Positions 9,257-16,051 of a DNA stretch of 64,000 nt are shown piece after piece (positions within the stretch are counted from its first letter, which is position 1; the number at the start of each line of letters is the position of its first letter). The translations under genes were made by a program, and so were the position numbers. The notes beneath the pieces were generated by a model, which was not told where the DNA came from, did not search any database, and saw only the letters and a program-made list of their open reading frames with translations. Where the stretch lies: the NCBI RefSeq assembly GCF_900111595.1, contig NZ_FOHN01000002.1, positions 1 through 64,000 of the forward strand, given 5' to 3'. The stretch is from [Clostridium] polysaccharolyticum. Lineage in GTDB: Bacteria; Bacillota; Clostridia; Lachnospirales; Lachnospiraceae.

Positions 9257-9279
9257 ATGATGAAGCCTACATAGTTTTA

Positions 9280-9900
9280 TTAGCCATTCTCCATAACATC
9301 CTCCTCTGCCCTTGTCTGCTGCTTAGTCCCATATGGGTGGCTTGGTGGTGCATAGATAGAATATGCCTTCATAACAATATCACCTGTATTGGATACATTG
9401 TGCCATGCACCTGCTGGAATAATGATAGCATCATCATCCGTAACTGGCTGATTGAAAGAAAGATTATCACGAGATGTTCCCATTTCTACAATGCCATCTC
9501 CCGCTTCGATACGGACAAACTGATCAACATCAGGATGCATTTCCACCCCAATATCTTCACCTGGCTGAAGACTCATTACAGTCACCTGAAGATGTTTTCC
9601 CGTCCAGATTGCTGTACGGAAGGATGTATTCAATTTGGTCATGGATTCCATATCAAAGATAACTGGTACAGGGCCATAGTCACGGAACTGACTTGCTTGT
9701 GAGGAACCAGCATTCTGGCCTGTCATGTTATTCTGACTTGTCATGTTATTCTGACTTGTCATGTTATTCTGACTTGTCATGCTGTTCTGACCTGTCATTC
9801 CGCCTTGATCTGACATATTATTCTGACCTGTCTGGTTATTCTGCCAGAAATTATTATTTCTATTCTCCAATGAAAAACCTCTAATCTGTTTATATTCCAT
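9280..9900 (-). CDS. Cupin protein with hexapeptide-repeat N-terminus
   Basis: Residues 75-200 form a cupin barrel with the metal motif G-x5-HxH-style region (GEDIGVEMHPDVDQFVRIEAGDG) and the second motif PAGAWHNVSNTG. This class is often annotated as a mannose-6-phosphate isomerase-like cupin of unknown role. Before it lie about seven near-repeats of the six-residue unit QNNMTS, low-complexity and polar. The ATG at 9900 is chosen (206 aa), as the upstream TTG at 9951 sits in the tRNA-Thr terminator; neither start has a clear ribosome site. It is the first host gene beyond attL. Confidence 0.72.
   Translation of the reverse strand: MEYKQIRGFSLENRNNNFWQNNQTGQNNMSDQGGMTGQNSMTSQNNMTSQNNMTSQNNMTGQNAGSSQASQFRDYGPVPVIFDMESMTKLNTSFRTAIWTGKHLQVTVMSLQPGEDIGVEMHPDVDQFVRIEAGDGIVEMGTSRDNLSFNQPVTDDDAIIIPAGAWHNVSNTGDIVMKAYSIYAPPSHPYGTKQQTRAEEDVMENG
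9716..9840 (-). repeat. Tandem 18-nt coding repeats in the cupin gene
   Basis: Consecutive copies of an 18-nt unit (plus strand CTGACTTGTCATGTTATT) encode (Q)NNMTSQ-type hexapeptides. The central copies are identical and the outer ones degenerate, the pattern expected from slippage, so repeat number may vary between strains. Confidence 0.85.
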
Positions 9901-9951
9901 ACAATATATGAATGCATTTGGAAAATATGCTAACTCATTCTTATTAAGCAA

Positions 9952-9987
9952 AAGAACTGAAGACCTGCAAACAGATCCTCAGTTCTT
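9952..9987 (-). terminator. Former tRNA-Thr terminator, now separated by the prophage
   Basis: AAGAACTGA and TCAGTTCTT pair, followed on the minus strand by TTTTGC. It starts 7 nt beyond the tRNA 3' end sequence retained at attL, as expected of the terminator of tRNA-Thr before integration. Confidence 0.8.
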
Positions 9988-9994
9988 AACATTA

Positions 9995-10018
9995 AGCTAC
10001 TAACGGGAGTTGAACCCG
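9995..10018. repeat. attL core
   Basis: This 24-bp sequence is identical to the last 24 nt of the tRNA-Thr gene (T-arm 3' half, acceptor strand and discriminator). The bases on either side (9994 and 10019) differ from those at attR, so the identity block is exactly 24 bp. Confidence 0.95.
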
Positions 10019-10142
10019 CTAGTTACAGTTTAGCCAAATCCCCATAAACGCGTGAATCCCTTGTAAATACTAGGTTTTCATGCGTATTTATTTTTCTTAA
10101 AATACATGTATTTTTCTTAAAATGTATGTATTTTTTCTGCTT

Positions 10143-10163
10143 ATGCAACACGAAATACAACAC
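10143..10163 (+). other. Candidate integrase arm site, left
   Basis: The 21-nt sequence ATGCAACACG-AAATACAACAC recurs with 2 mismatches in the same orientation at 50237-50257 inside the right end. Just left, three GTATTT(A/T)TTTTCTT-like repeats lie at about 10085-10137. Paired end repeats beside att suit arm-type binding by the integrase. No gene is seen in 10019-10259. Confidence 0.5.
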
Positions 10164-10259
10164 GACAATTTGAGTTGTATAGATACCTCCAGAACTGATT
10201 GCATATGATATTGCAATATGCTATACTCCAATAAATAAGCAAATAAGGAGGATTATTTT

Positions 10260-10769
10260 ATGAAAAAGATTTTGATTTGTGTTGCATTTATTTTTATTTT
10301 GTCAGGGTGCAATACTGTAACAAAAGAGACAGTTGTGGTAGATGATGTTACACAGTATAGCAACATATCGGTCGAACAGTTAAAAGAAGTCATGGGAGAA
10401 CCAGTCTTAAAAGAAGACTGGACAAATAAGACATCTAAAGGTAATTTTAAAGTCTCAACGTGGGGATATGATAAAGATACCAGACACTATGAATTTATTA
10501 TCGCTGATAAGAAAGTTGTAAGAGCAACAATAAATTCCGGTGATTACTGGAATAGAGACGGTAACAAATTTGAATATGATGGTGATATCAACACCGTATT
10601 CAAAATGTTTAATGTTGTTCCAGATAAAAGTGCTAGAAAAAAAGATACTGGTTCAGCATATATCTTAAGACCAGCGAATAATATTATCAGCGAGTTTAAT
10701 ATACAGGATATAAACAATAATACTTTTGGAATGGTTAAAGTTACATACAATCATGATTATTTTGATTAA
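10260..10769 (+). CDS. Prophage-borne lipoprotein, unknown function
   Basis: A 169-residue predicted lipoprotein: MKKILICVAFIFIL signal with lipobox LSGC (Cys16), then a soluble, polar, beta-rich domain with no motif I can name. ATG follows AAGGAGG. It lies nearest attL, opposite to the lysis genes, with its own promoter-like sequence (TATACT near 10220, flanked by GCATAT/ATATGC arms) and terminator. That is the usual setting of a lysogeny-expressed cargo gene. Phage lipoproteins in such positions can block superinfecting DNA entry, but this role is only inferred from position. Confidence 0.75.
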   Translation: MKKILICVAFIFILSGCNTVTKETVVVDDVTQYSNISVEQLKEVMGEPVLKEDWTNKTSKGNFKVSTWGYDKDTRHYEFIIADKKVVRATINSGDYWNRDGNKFEYDGDINTVFKMFNVVPDKSARKKDTGSAYILRPANNIISEFNIQDINNNTFGMVKVTYNHDYFD

Positions 10770-10775
10770 CAGACA

Positions 10776-10810
10776 AGTGGCAGAACATCACTGCCGCTTT
10801 ATTTTTTTTA
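10776..10810 (+). terminator. Terminator of the lipoprotein gene
   Basis: AGTGGCAG and CTGCCGCT pair (one T-G wobble) with a 7-nt loop, followed by TTATTTTTTTTA. Confidence 0.8.
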
Positions 10811-10818
10811 TTTTTCTC

Positions 10819-10847
10819 TTGACAAACCGTACAATGTACGGTATAAT
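10819..10847 (+). promoter_or_regulatory. Strong promoter with palindromic operator, cargo operon 1
   Basis: Consensus TTGACA (10819-10824) and TATAAT (10842-10847) are 17 nt apart. The spacer holds a perfect 17-nt palindrome ACCGTACAATGTACGGT (10826-10842). A bound protein would cover both boxes. The same block of about 56 bp, with one base changed, lies at 11583-11637. The small HTH protein of this operon is the likely repressor. Confidence 0.88.
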
Positions 10848-10884
10848 ATATACATAAGATGAGGAAAGAAAGGATGAATTATTT

Positions 10885-11247
10885 ATGAAATTAAAAGAAT
10901 TGGAATCAGAAAGAAATGAATTAGAAAAAATATTTGACGGAAATGAAAAATTAAAAGAGCGTACTAAAGAATTTATAATGACATGGATAGACAAAAAGCT
11001 TCAAGAAGAAGCTGTGGAATTCGGCTTCAAAATGGGAGTCGAAGAATTATTTTTAAAACTTACAGGAAAAAAGTTCTCCGATGCAGAGAACTGGTTTGCT
11101 CTTGATTGTTTTCTCAACGACATCTTAGAGGGGGATGAGTTAGAATTTGAAAAAAAGGGGGGCAAAGAAATATATAAAAATTTAAAATCTAACGAATCGT
11201 TAATATACGATTCATTAGAAAATAAATGGACGTGGGAGGTAAGATAG
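10885..11247 (+). CDS. Small acidic protein, candidate anti-CRISPR or other counter-defence protein
   Basis: A 120-residue, mostly helical protein rich in Glu, Asp and Lys, with no signal peptide, membrane segment or motif that I recognise. ATG at 10885 follows AAGGATG. It is the first gene after a consensus promoter with an operator, and the next start is 2 nt past its stop. A small orphan gene followed by a tiny HTH repressor is the classic layout of acr-aca operons. That layout is the only basis for the functional suggestion; a toxin, a decoy protein or an unrelated cargo protein would look the same. Confidence 0.6.
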   Translation: MKLKELESERNELEKIFDGNEKLKERTKEFIMTWIDKKLQEEAVEFGFKMGVEELFLKLTGKKFSDAENWFALDCFLNDILEGDELEFEKKGGKEIYKNLKSNESLIYDSLENKWTWEVR

Positions 11248-11249
11248 GT

Positions 11250-11432
11250 ATGGAATTTAGAGACCTGCTGAAATTCGAGATTGACCGTCTCGGCTTGACT
11301 CAGCGGGAAGCCGCTGAGTTCTTAGACGTAAGCTTAACCACTATAGAAAAGTGGTTAAGTGGAAAAAGAAAGCCGTCAGCAAGAACGGCAAGAAGCGTTC
11401 TTGACGATTTAAAGAAAGAAGGGTATAATTAA
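11250..11432 (+). CDS. Tiny HTH repressor, Aca-like
   Basis: A 60-residue protein that is almost entirely one helix-turn-helix: LTQREAAEFLDVSLTTIEKWLSG, then a basic linker (KRKPS) and a final helix. It resembles Aca1-type anti-CRISPR-associated regulators in size and pattern, by eye only. ATG at 11250 follows GGGAGGT by 9 nt; the ATG at 11226 lies within the previous gene and lacks a site. It probably binds the 17-nt palindromes at 10826 and 11602 and so represses both cargo operons. Confidence 0.75.
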   Translation: MEFRDLLKFEIDRLGLTQREAAEFLDVSLTTIEKWLSGKRKPSARTARSVLDDLKKEGYN

Positions 11433-11437
11433 ATTGC

Positions 11438-11556
11438 AAGAACCAAAGTGGAATGTAAACAGATATATTGTTTGTATTTTGATGAGAAGAACCAAAGTGG
11501 AATGTAAATAGTTTAAATATTTACATCCTGATATGTTGAGAAGAACCAAAGTGGAA
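11438..11556 (+). repeat. Three CRISPR-repeat-like units in the 3' UTR of cargo operon 1
   Basis: The core AAGAACCAAAGTGGAA starts at 11438, 11487 and 11541. Units 1 and 2 continue as TGTAAA(C/T); unit 3 breaks after GGAA. Units 2 and 3 share a preceding G(A/T)TGAG, so a full unit would be 29 nt (11481-11509), ending AAGTGGAATGTAAAT. That end resembles type I-B repeats, such as C. difficile AAGTGGTATGTAAAT as I recall it. The gaps are 20 and 25 nt, too short for normal I-B spacers. There are no cas genes here. A perfect hairpin ATGTAAATA/TATTTACAT occupies 11502-11526. Confidence 0.6.
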
Positions 11557-11587
11557 AAAGGACTAAATAAAATAGTCCTTTTTTTAT
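11555..11587 (+). terminator. Terminator of cargo operon 1
   Basis: AAAAAGGACTA and TAGTCCTTTTT form a perfect stem followed by a T run. It begins at the last CRISPR-like unit, so all three units are in the transcript. Confidence 0.9.
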
Positions 11588-11594
11588 TTTTCTC

Positions 11595-11623
11595 TTGACA
11601 TACCGTACAATGTACGGTATAAT
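11595..11623 (+). promoter_or_regulatory. Strong promoter with the same operator, cargo operon 2
   Basis: TTGACA (11595-11600) and TATAAT (11618-11623) are 17 nt apart with the identical palindrome ACCGTACAATGTACGGT at 11602-11618. It is a near-exact copy of the promoter at 10819, pointing to a recent duplication and shared control. Confidence 0.88.
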
Positions 11624-11674
11624 ATATACATAAGATAAAGAAAAACAAGTCATAGAAAAGGAAAGGTGATAGAT

Positions 11675-12130
11675 ATGAAAGAAACATTAAGTAAAGTAAT
11701 GAAAAGAGCATGGGAAATCAAAAGACAGGATGTAAGAAACATCTTTTCGCTTTGCCTTAAAATGGCTTGGGCAGAAGTCAAGAAAGGGGGTAATACTATA
11801 GAAAAGCTTACAGAAGATATTATTGAAAATATAAACAAAGGTGTTGCTAAAACTATAGAAATGCGAAATCGTAGATTTCACAAAAACGAAGAAGCTAAAT
11901 TCTTCTTAACTAGTGAAAATACTACGGTTTACAATGATATGACTGTAATAACAGTCAATATGTTTGTAAATTATAAAACTTATAAACAGCTGTGCCGTGT
12001 TTATAAAGTTACAGTAAAGGAAAACACTTACAATGTTTCTACAAAAAAAATTTTTTTAGAAACTGTAAGTGTTGAAAATACTGCAAGAAATCTGTTATCA
12101 GATATCACAGCCGCTTTAGCAATCGACTAA
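11675..12130 (+). CDS. Cargo operon 2 protein A, unknown
   Basis: A 151-residue protein. Residues 1-40 form a helical module (MKRAWEIKRQDVRNIFSLCL followed by KMAWAEVKK) that I recall at the N-terminus of diverse small prophage and ICE proteins. A helical middle and a beta-rich C-terminus follow. ATG at 11675 is preceded by AAAGGTGAT at good spacing; the GTG at 11666 is within that site. It is driven by the second operator-bearing promoter, so it is co-regulated with operon 1. A counter-defence role is inferred from this alone. Confidence 0.6.
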   Translation: MKETLSKVMKRAWEIKRQDVRNIFSLCLKMAWAEVKKGGNTIEKLTEDIIENINKGVAKTIEMRNRRFHKNEEAKFFLTSENTTVYNDMTVITVNMFVNYKTYKQLCRVYKVTVKENTYNVSTKKIFLETVSVENTARNLLSDITAALAID

Positions 12131-12179
12131 AGCAACTGCACTGCAACCACTTAATAAGATAAAGGAAAAGGTGATTAAG

Positions 12180-12440
12180 ATGAGAAAAAAAATGGAAAGA
12201 TTAGCGAAAGAATTAAGTATAAGATCCTCACATTCTTATAGCTTTACTGAAACACCATTTAAAGTTGCGAACTTTGTTGAAGGAGAACGATATTTCATAG
12301 TTCAAACAACCAGCGATGAAGTTGTGAGGGCTTGGAAAACACAGCAGGAAGCTGTGTTTGATTTACAAGACATCTTACAAAAAGGTGTCTTCAGAACAAG
12401 ATTCGGAGAAGTATACTTAAATAAATATAAGCAGTCTTAA
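12180..12440 (+). CDS. Cargo operon 2 protein B, unknown
   Basis: An 86-residue basic protein, helical at both ends with a beta-type centre (ERYFIVQTTSDEVVRAWKT). No recognised family. ATG at 12180 follows AAGGTGAT, matching the arrangement of the gene before it; GTG at 12171 is an alternative start. It lies 49 nt after protein A and ends at a convergent terminator, so the two form one operon. Confidence 0.55.
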   Translation: MRKKMERLAKELSIRSSHSYSFTETPFKVANFVEGERYFIVQTTSDEVVRAWKTQQEAVFDLQDILQKGVFRTRFGEVYLNKYKQS

Positions 12441-12482
12441 AGAGCCTGCAATATGGAATTAAGTCTACATTGCAGGGCTCTT
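12440..12482. terminator. Terminator between cargo operon 2 and the lysis genes
   Basis: AAGAGCCTGCAAT pairs with ATTGCAGGGCTCTT (one bulged G). It is placed between convergent transcripts. Confidence 0.75.
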
Positions 12483-12502
12483 GTTGTTGCACTGGTACAA
12501 CT

Positions 12503-13045
12503 TTACTTTACAGAAGCAATTGCTTTTACAATTGCTTCTGCTGCCTTATCAGTATTGTACTTTTCAACATCGTCCTTATCGTCTACAAAACATACTTCTA
12601 CTAAAAGTGCAGGAGCATTTGTCTTTCTCAGGAAGTAAAGACTCTTATCTTCTTTTACTCCCCTGTTTGTTACTCCAAGAGCATTAGCCACTTCTTTTGC
12701 AATTGCCTCTGCATATTTTGTAACTTGTCCTTTTTTATTATAAACCAGTACCTCTACACCCTTGGTTTTCCCATCTCCTTTGTCTTGCTTGCAAGCATTA
12801 AAGTGGATCGATATATCTAAATCCACTTTATTTGCATTACACTTTTTAACAATCTTGTTAAGCACATCTAATTGACTTATTCCATTATCAACCGTACAGT
12901 CATGCACGGTATTCCCTGCTGCTTTTAGCATCTTTTTGACACGTTCTTTTACTTTACGTGCCTCTTTGCTTTCGTCTATGTATCCTACTGCTCCACACGC
13001 CTTTTTCCCTGGAGCATTATGTCCAGCATGGATGTTAATTTTCAT
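12503..13045 (-). CDS. Phage endolysin, N-acetylmuramoyl-L-alanine amidase (Amidase_3)
   Basis: A 180-residue zinc amidase that cuts the MurNAc-L-Ala bond during host lysis. Metal and catalytic positions are visible: His in INIHAGHNAPG, SIHFNA with its His, and Glu in LLVEVCFVDD. There is no separate wall-binding domain and no signal peptide, so release depends on the holin. ATG at 13045 follows GGAGGAGAGG and overlaps the holin gene by 11 nt. It is the last gene of the late operon. Confidence 0.93.
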   Translation of the reverse strand: MKINIHAGHNAPGKKACGAVGYIDESKEARKVKERVKKMLKAAGNTVHDCTVDNGISQLDVLNKIVKKCNANKVDLDISIHFNACKQDKGDGKTKGVEVLVYNKKGQVTKYAEAIAKEVANALGVTNRGVKEDKSLYFLRKTNAPALLVEVCFVDDKDDVEKYNTDKAAEAIVKAIASVK

Positions 13046-13463
13046 TAGTCCTCTCCTCCTTGTTTTTTAGCACTTCGATCGCCTTAACAATTTGATTTGG
13101 GATTGGCACTCCCATTAATCCAGAGTTTTCTGTTATGCTTATTGCCTCGTTGCATGTAAATGCCATAACCACTGCATCCCTAATGTATACTGTGCCTATT
13201 GCTATATCTAGTCTGTTTGCAACAAGCACAAATGCTAGCATCATTCCCTTTCTGCATAAGCCTTTCCATCCTACACTGGAATTAAGCGCACCACTATCTG
13301 TTTTTGTACTTTTTTTAAAAACTCCTGCAACAACTATCCCAGATAAATAGTCAAGTGCCATAAATACTAACATCGTTATTATCGCACTGTCCCATCCTCC
13401 TAACATGTTTGTTATTGCTCCACCTGTCACTCCTACAATTGCACACATTAAATCCTTTTTCAC
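13035..13463 (-). CDS. Phage holin (Bacteriophage_holin_4/TcdE type)
   Basis: A 142-residue membrane protein with three or four hydrophobic segments (about 5-50, 73-105 and 110-122). The family core ALDYLSGIVVAGVFKKS followed by GWKGLCRKG is present, as is the charged cytoplasmic C-terminus (LKNKEERTNEN). It makes the pores that let the amidase reach the wall. The start is a GTG. Coupled to the endolysin, and separated from the tail genes by a terminator. Confidence 0.9.
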   Translation of the reverse strand: MKKDLMCAIVGVTGGAITNMLGGWDSAIITMLVFMALDYLSGIVVAGVFKKSTKTDSGALNSSVGWKGLCRKGMMLAFVLVANRLDIAIGTVYIRDAVVMAFTCNEAISITENSGLMGVPIPNQIVKAIEVLKNKEERTNEN

Positions 13464-13492
13464 CTAAATCATTCCTTTCATTATTTTTTGCA

Positions 13493-13520
13493 TAAAAAAA
13501 GATTCTAAATTAATAGAACC
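13493..13520 (-). terminator. Terminator between tail and lysis genes
   Basis: GGTTCTA and TAGAATC pair on the minus strand, followed by TTTTTTTATG. It may dampen read-through into the holin. Confidence 0.75.
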
Positions 13521-13537
13521 TCTCTCTTTGCATCATA

Positions 13538-13798
13538 CTATCTGTTATGTTCCGCATCCCATGACGCTCTTGTGTAATGTCTGCTGTGCCCTTTGTAATA
13601 ATTTACTCCACTAGAAATTCCCAAAATGTCAAGTTCTTCTTCTGTTAATTTTACACATTCTGTGTATTCTGCCACTTCGGTTTGAGTCAATATTACAAAA
13701 GTGGTAGCGTCTATCCAGTTTCCACCTCCTGGATTAGTTGCTGAATCAACAGAAGTTTCTGTAAACATCTGTATTCCGTTATCCACTATTAGAACCAT
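13538..13798 (-). CDS. Tail-fibre accessory protein, unknown
   Basis: An 86-residue soluble protein with alternating beta segments and an acidic helix (VKLTEEELDILGISSG). ATG at 13798 follows GGGAGG; it starts 16 nt after the fibre stop. Position matches xkdW-like genes between fibre and holin, which may help fibre folding or attachment. No motif confirms this. Confidence 0.55.
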   Translation of the reverse strand: MVLIVDNGIQMFTETSVDSATNPGGGNWIDATTFVILTQTEVAEYTECVKLTEEELDILGISSGVNYYKGHSRHYTRASWDAEHNR

Positions 13799-13814
13799 GT
13801 CTGCCGCCTCCCTT

Positions 13815-15512
13815 CTAATTCATAAAACATAGTCTTGCAGTTAAAGTTCCTGCAGTTGTAGTATTTAATGCAAACTCTGTATCAAAAATATTTGATGCCA
13901 TTGCTTGCTCTATTTTTCCTGTGTTTCGTTTTGCTACATGACAACGAAAATAATTATCAGAAGTCCCAGATGATGTATAGGCTAGTATCCCTACGTCCTC
14001 TGACAATGATACCATACTACCCATGTATCCATTCGATAGTAGGTACGGTGTGCCATTGTATGTATAATTGTTATATGTATCATTGTAATAACCATCTTTA
14101 CATATCCGAAGATAACCGTTGTTATCTAAATAGATTCCGTCAATAGTTTCTGCTACTCCGTTCCCCTCCATTCCAAGTGTCTTTCTTGCTGTTGTACCTA
14201 CGTAGTTAAGGTTTAAACCACTTGCATTTAGTGTACCTGTTGTTCTAGCATCTTCAGACGGAGCAGACAGCATTCTCCCGTCGATTTTTCCATTTTGTAT
14301 TATGTACAAATGGTGGAATAGAGATAGCTTGATATGATCTAATATCCCATAATTCATCCCAACTGCATTGGCACAAGCTCTATATTCTGACAATGATTTA
14401 TCTGTAGTTTGAACTTTCCCACTCAAACTATACATTTTTGAATTTTCGCAGTGTGCAGGATATGCACCCACAAAAAAACTTTCATTTTTTCTACAACCAT
14501 TATTAAATGCTCCATATGAATAACCGGAAGCATTCATATCATTTGTTATTCGAATACTTCCTTTTCTTTCATAAGGATTGAAATTCGACAAAATCCCTAT
14601 TCTATGGAATTTTATCATTACACTTCTATGTCCGCTCGAAGGAACAGAAGTAATATCTACAGTCTCTCCATTTTTATTTTTAGAATAATCATCTTGATCT
14701 AAATATGTTTCGATTAAGCCTTGTGTGTTAGTACTAGTAACAACAAGTACACATGGCTTGTATCCTAGCCATTCAACCCAATCTTCTTGTGTAAAATTTT
14801 CACACCCTCCATGGTATGTTATTCCATTTCCTTTGCATGGATTTAAACTTGCATTAAAGTCTAAATCAATTCTAAAATGGTCATATTTTTCTTTTATAGC
14901 TAAAAAAGTTACTTTGCTAAAATCCATGTTTCCAGTGAATTGCTCGTTTACTTTGTAATATGCATCATTGTAAACGACAATATCATTGTTCTTGTAATTA
15001 TTAGCATTGTCATACTCACCACGCCATTCCATTTTTTTATTTACAGCATCATTTAATTGTGACAATGTAACAACTCCAGCTGGATCAACTTCAACTGTCA
15101 CATTCTCACTACTGGACGTTGTAAGTACCATATCAATGTTCAATGCACTTGATGTGTTACTAGCAGCTGGTAAGTGACAATTACCACTGGTTTCTTGACA
15201 TACTGCATATAGTATCTCACCAACATCAGGATCATTTGCATATAATCCTAATGTTTTGATGTAGTATCCACTGATAAGACCAGCATTATTGAATACTACC
15301 GATAGTTTTACATCCGTAGTATTAACTATTGTTTTACTGGAAATATTACTGATTTGCTGTACATTTATAGATTCTAAACTATGTAATGTAGATGTTTGAT
15401 ATTCTGTGGAGCTTGTAGAAATCTTTGTAAGGTTTAACGTTACACCATTCCCAACTTTAGCATTTAATTCCACGCCTTTATCAGTCATTATCATGTTGCC
15501 AAACTGCGCCAT
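13815..15512 (-). CDS. Phage tail fibre / receptor-binding protein
   Basis: A 565-residue protein. The N-terminal 150 residues follow the phage tail-collar fibre pattern (GNMIMTDKGVELNAKVGNG, then GYYIKTLGLYANDPDVGEILYAV), which docks to the baseplate. A linker with WRGEYDNANNYKNNDIVVYND (a carbohydrate-binding-like WxxxxxY...G/V module) leads to a long aromatic, Asn- and Gly-rich distal region expected to contact the host surface. ATG overlaps the stop of the preceding gene (TAATG). The distal part is probably the host-range determinant. Confidence 0.85.
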   Translation of the reverse strand: MAQFGNMIMTDKGVELNAKVGNGVTLNLTKISTSSTEYQTSTLHSLESINVQQISNISSKTIVNTTDVKLSVVFNNAGLISGYYIKTLGLYANDPDVGEILYAVCQETSGNCHLPAASNTSSALNIDMVLTTSSSENVTVEVDPAGVVTLSQLNDAVNKKMEWRGEYDNANNYKNNDIVVYNDAYYKVNEQFTGNMDFSKVTFLAIKEKYDHFRIDLDFNASLNPCKGNGITYHGGCENFTQEDWVEWLGYKPCVLVVTSTNTQGLIETYLDQDDYSKNKNGETVDITSVPSSGHRSVMIKFHRIGILSNFNPYERKGSIRITNDMNASGYSYGAFNNGCRKNESFFVGAYPAHCENSKMYSLSGKVQTTDKSLSEYRACANAVGMNYGILDHIKLSLFHHLYIIQNGKIDGRMLSAPSEDARTTGTLNASGLNLNYVGTTARKTLGMEGNGVAETIDGIYLDNNGYLRICKDGYYNDTYNNYTYNGTPYLLSNGYMGSMVSLSEDVGILAYTSSGTSDNYFRCHVAKRNTGKIEQAMASNIFDTEFALNTTTAGTLTARLCFMN

Positions 15513-16051
15513 TATGAAACACCTCCTACTTGTATTATTTCCGTACTAGTTACCGTACCAGCAATGTATGTATTCCCATATGGTTTACACTCTATCACAT
15601 TAGATATGTCATATGAAATGTTAAGTGGTAACATTTCATCTAAAATAGTCTCTAATGTTTTGACTTCTGAGAATAATTCTAAATGCACTATTAAATGAAA
15701 GTAGTAGTTTTCCCAGTCTGCATCCAATTCGTAGTTGTTTATTCCACACAAGCCATTGATGCGGTTGATTAATATTTTCAAAGTATATGGAATCCTGTCA
15801 TTCCATCGTAATGATACTCTAGCCTTACGTGATTCCAGTGATTCTGTCCTACTTGGAGTAATTTTAAGTAGTTTCTCATACACTTTTATACCATCCTCAT
15901 TACAATCATCTATGAATGCATTATTGAGTAATAACTGTATGGATGCATCAACCACATCCATCTCTTTATCCTCAGTCGACATTATCTGTTGCATTTCTTT
16001 AAACTTTATCATATATGGTGGTAAATACTCAATCAGATTGTTACGTTCCAC
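15512..16051 (-). CDS. Baseplate protein, DUF2313 (YmfQ/gp48-like)
   Basis: A 179-residue protein with the YmfQ pattern: an N-terminal LIEYLPPYMIKFKEMQQI helix, a central TPSRTESLESRKARV stretch, and a beta C-terminus. Family members connect the J-like baseplate wedge to the fibre in Mu/PBSX-type tails. It overlaps both neighbours slightly, as usual in this operon. Confidence 0.85.
   Translation of the reverse strand: MERNNLIEYLPPYMIKFKEMQQIMSTEDKEMDVVDASIQLLLNNAFIDDCNEDGIKVYEKLLKITPSRTESLESRKARVSLRWNDRIPYTLKILINRINGLCGINNYELDADWENYYFHLIVHLELFSEVKTLETILDEMLPLNISYDISNVIECKPYGNTYIAGTVTSTEIIQVGGVS

Noticed and set aside
9901-9951. TTG start at 9951 for the cupin gene
   Set aside because: It lies in the T tail of the old tRNA-Thr terminator and has no ribosome site; the first 17 residues are not cupin-like.
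11438-11556. A functional CRISPR array
   Set aside because: Only three units, one cut short and one changed at the 5' end, with gaps of 20 and 25 nt and no cas genes. It is kept as CRISPR-repeat-like only.
13815-15512. Diversity-generating retroelement target in the tail fibre
   Set aside because: No reverse transcriptase gene and no template repeat were seen in the window.
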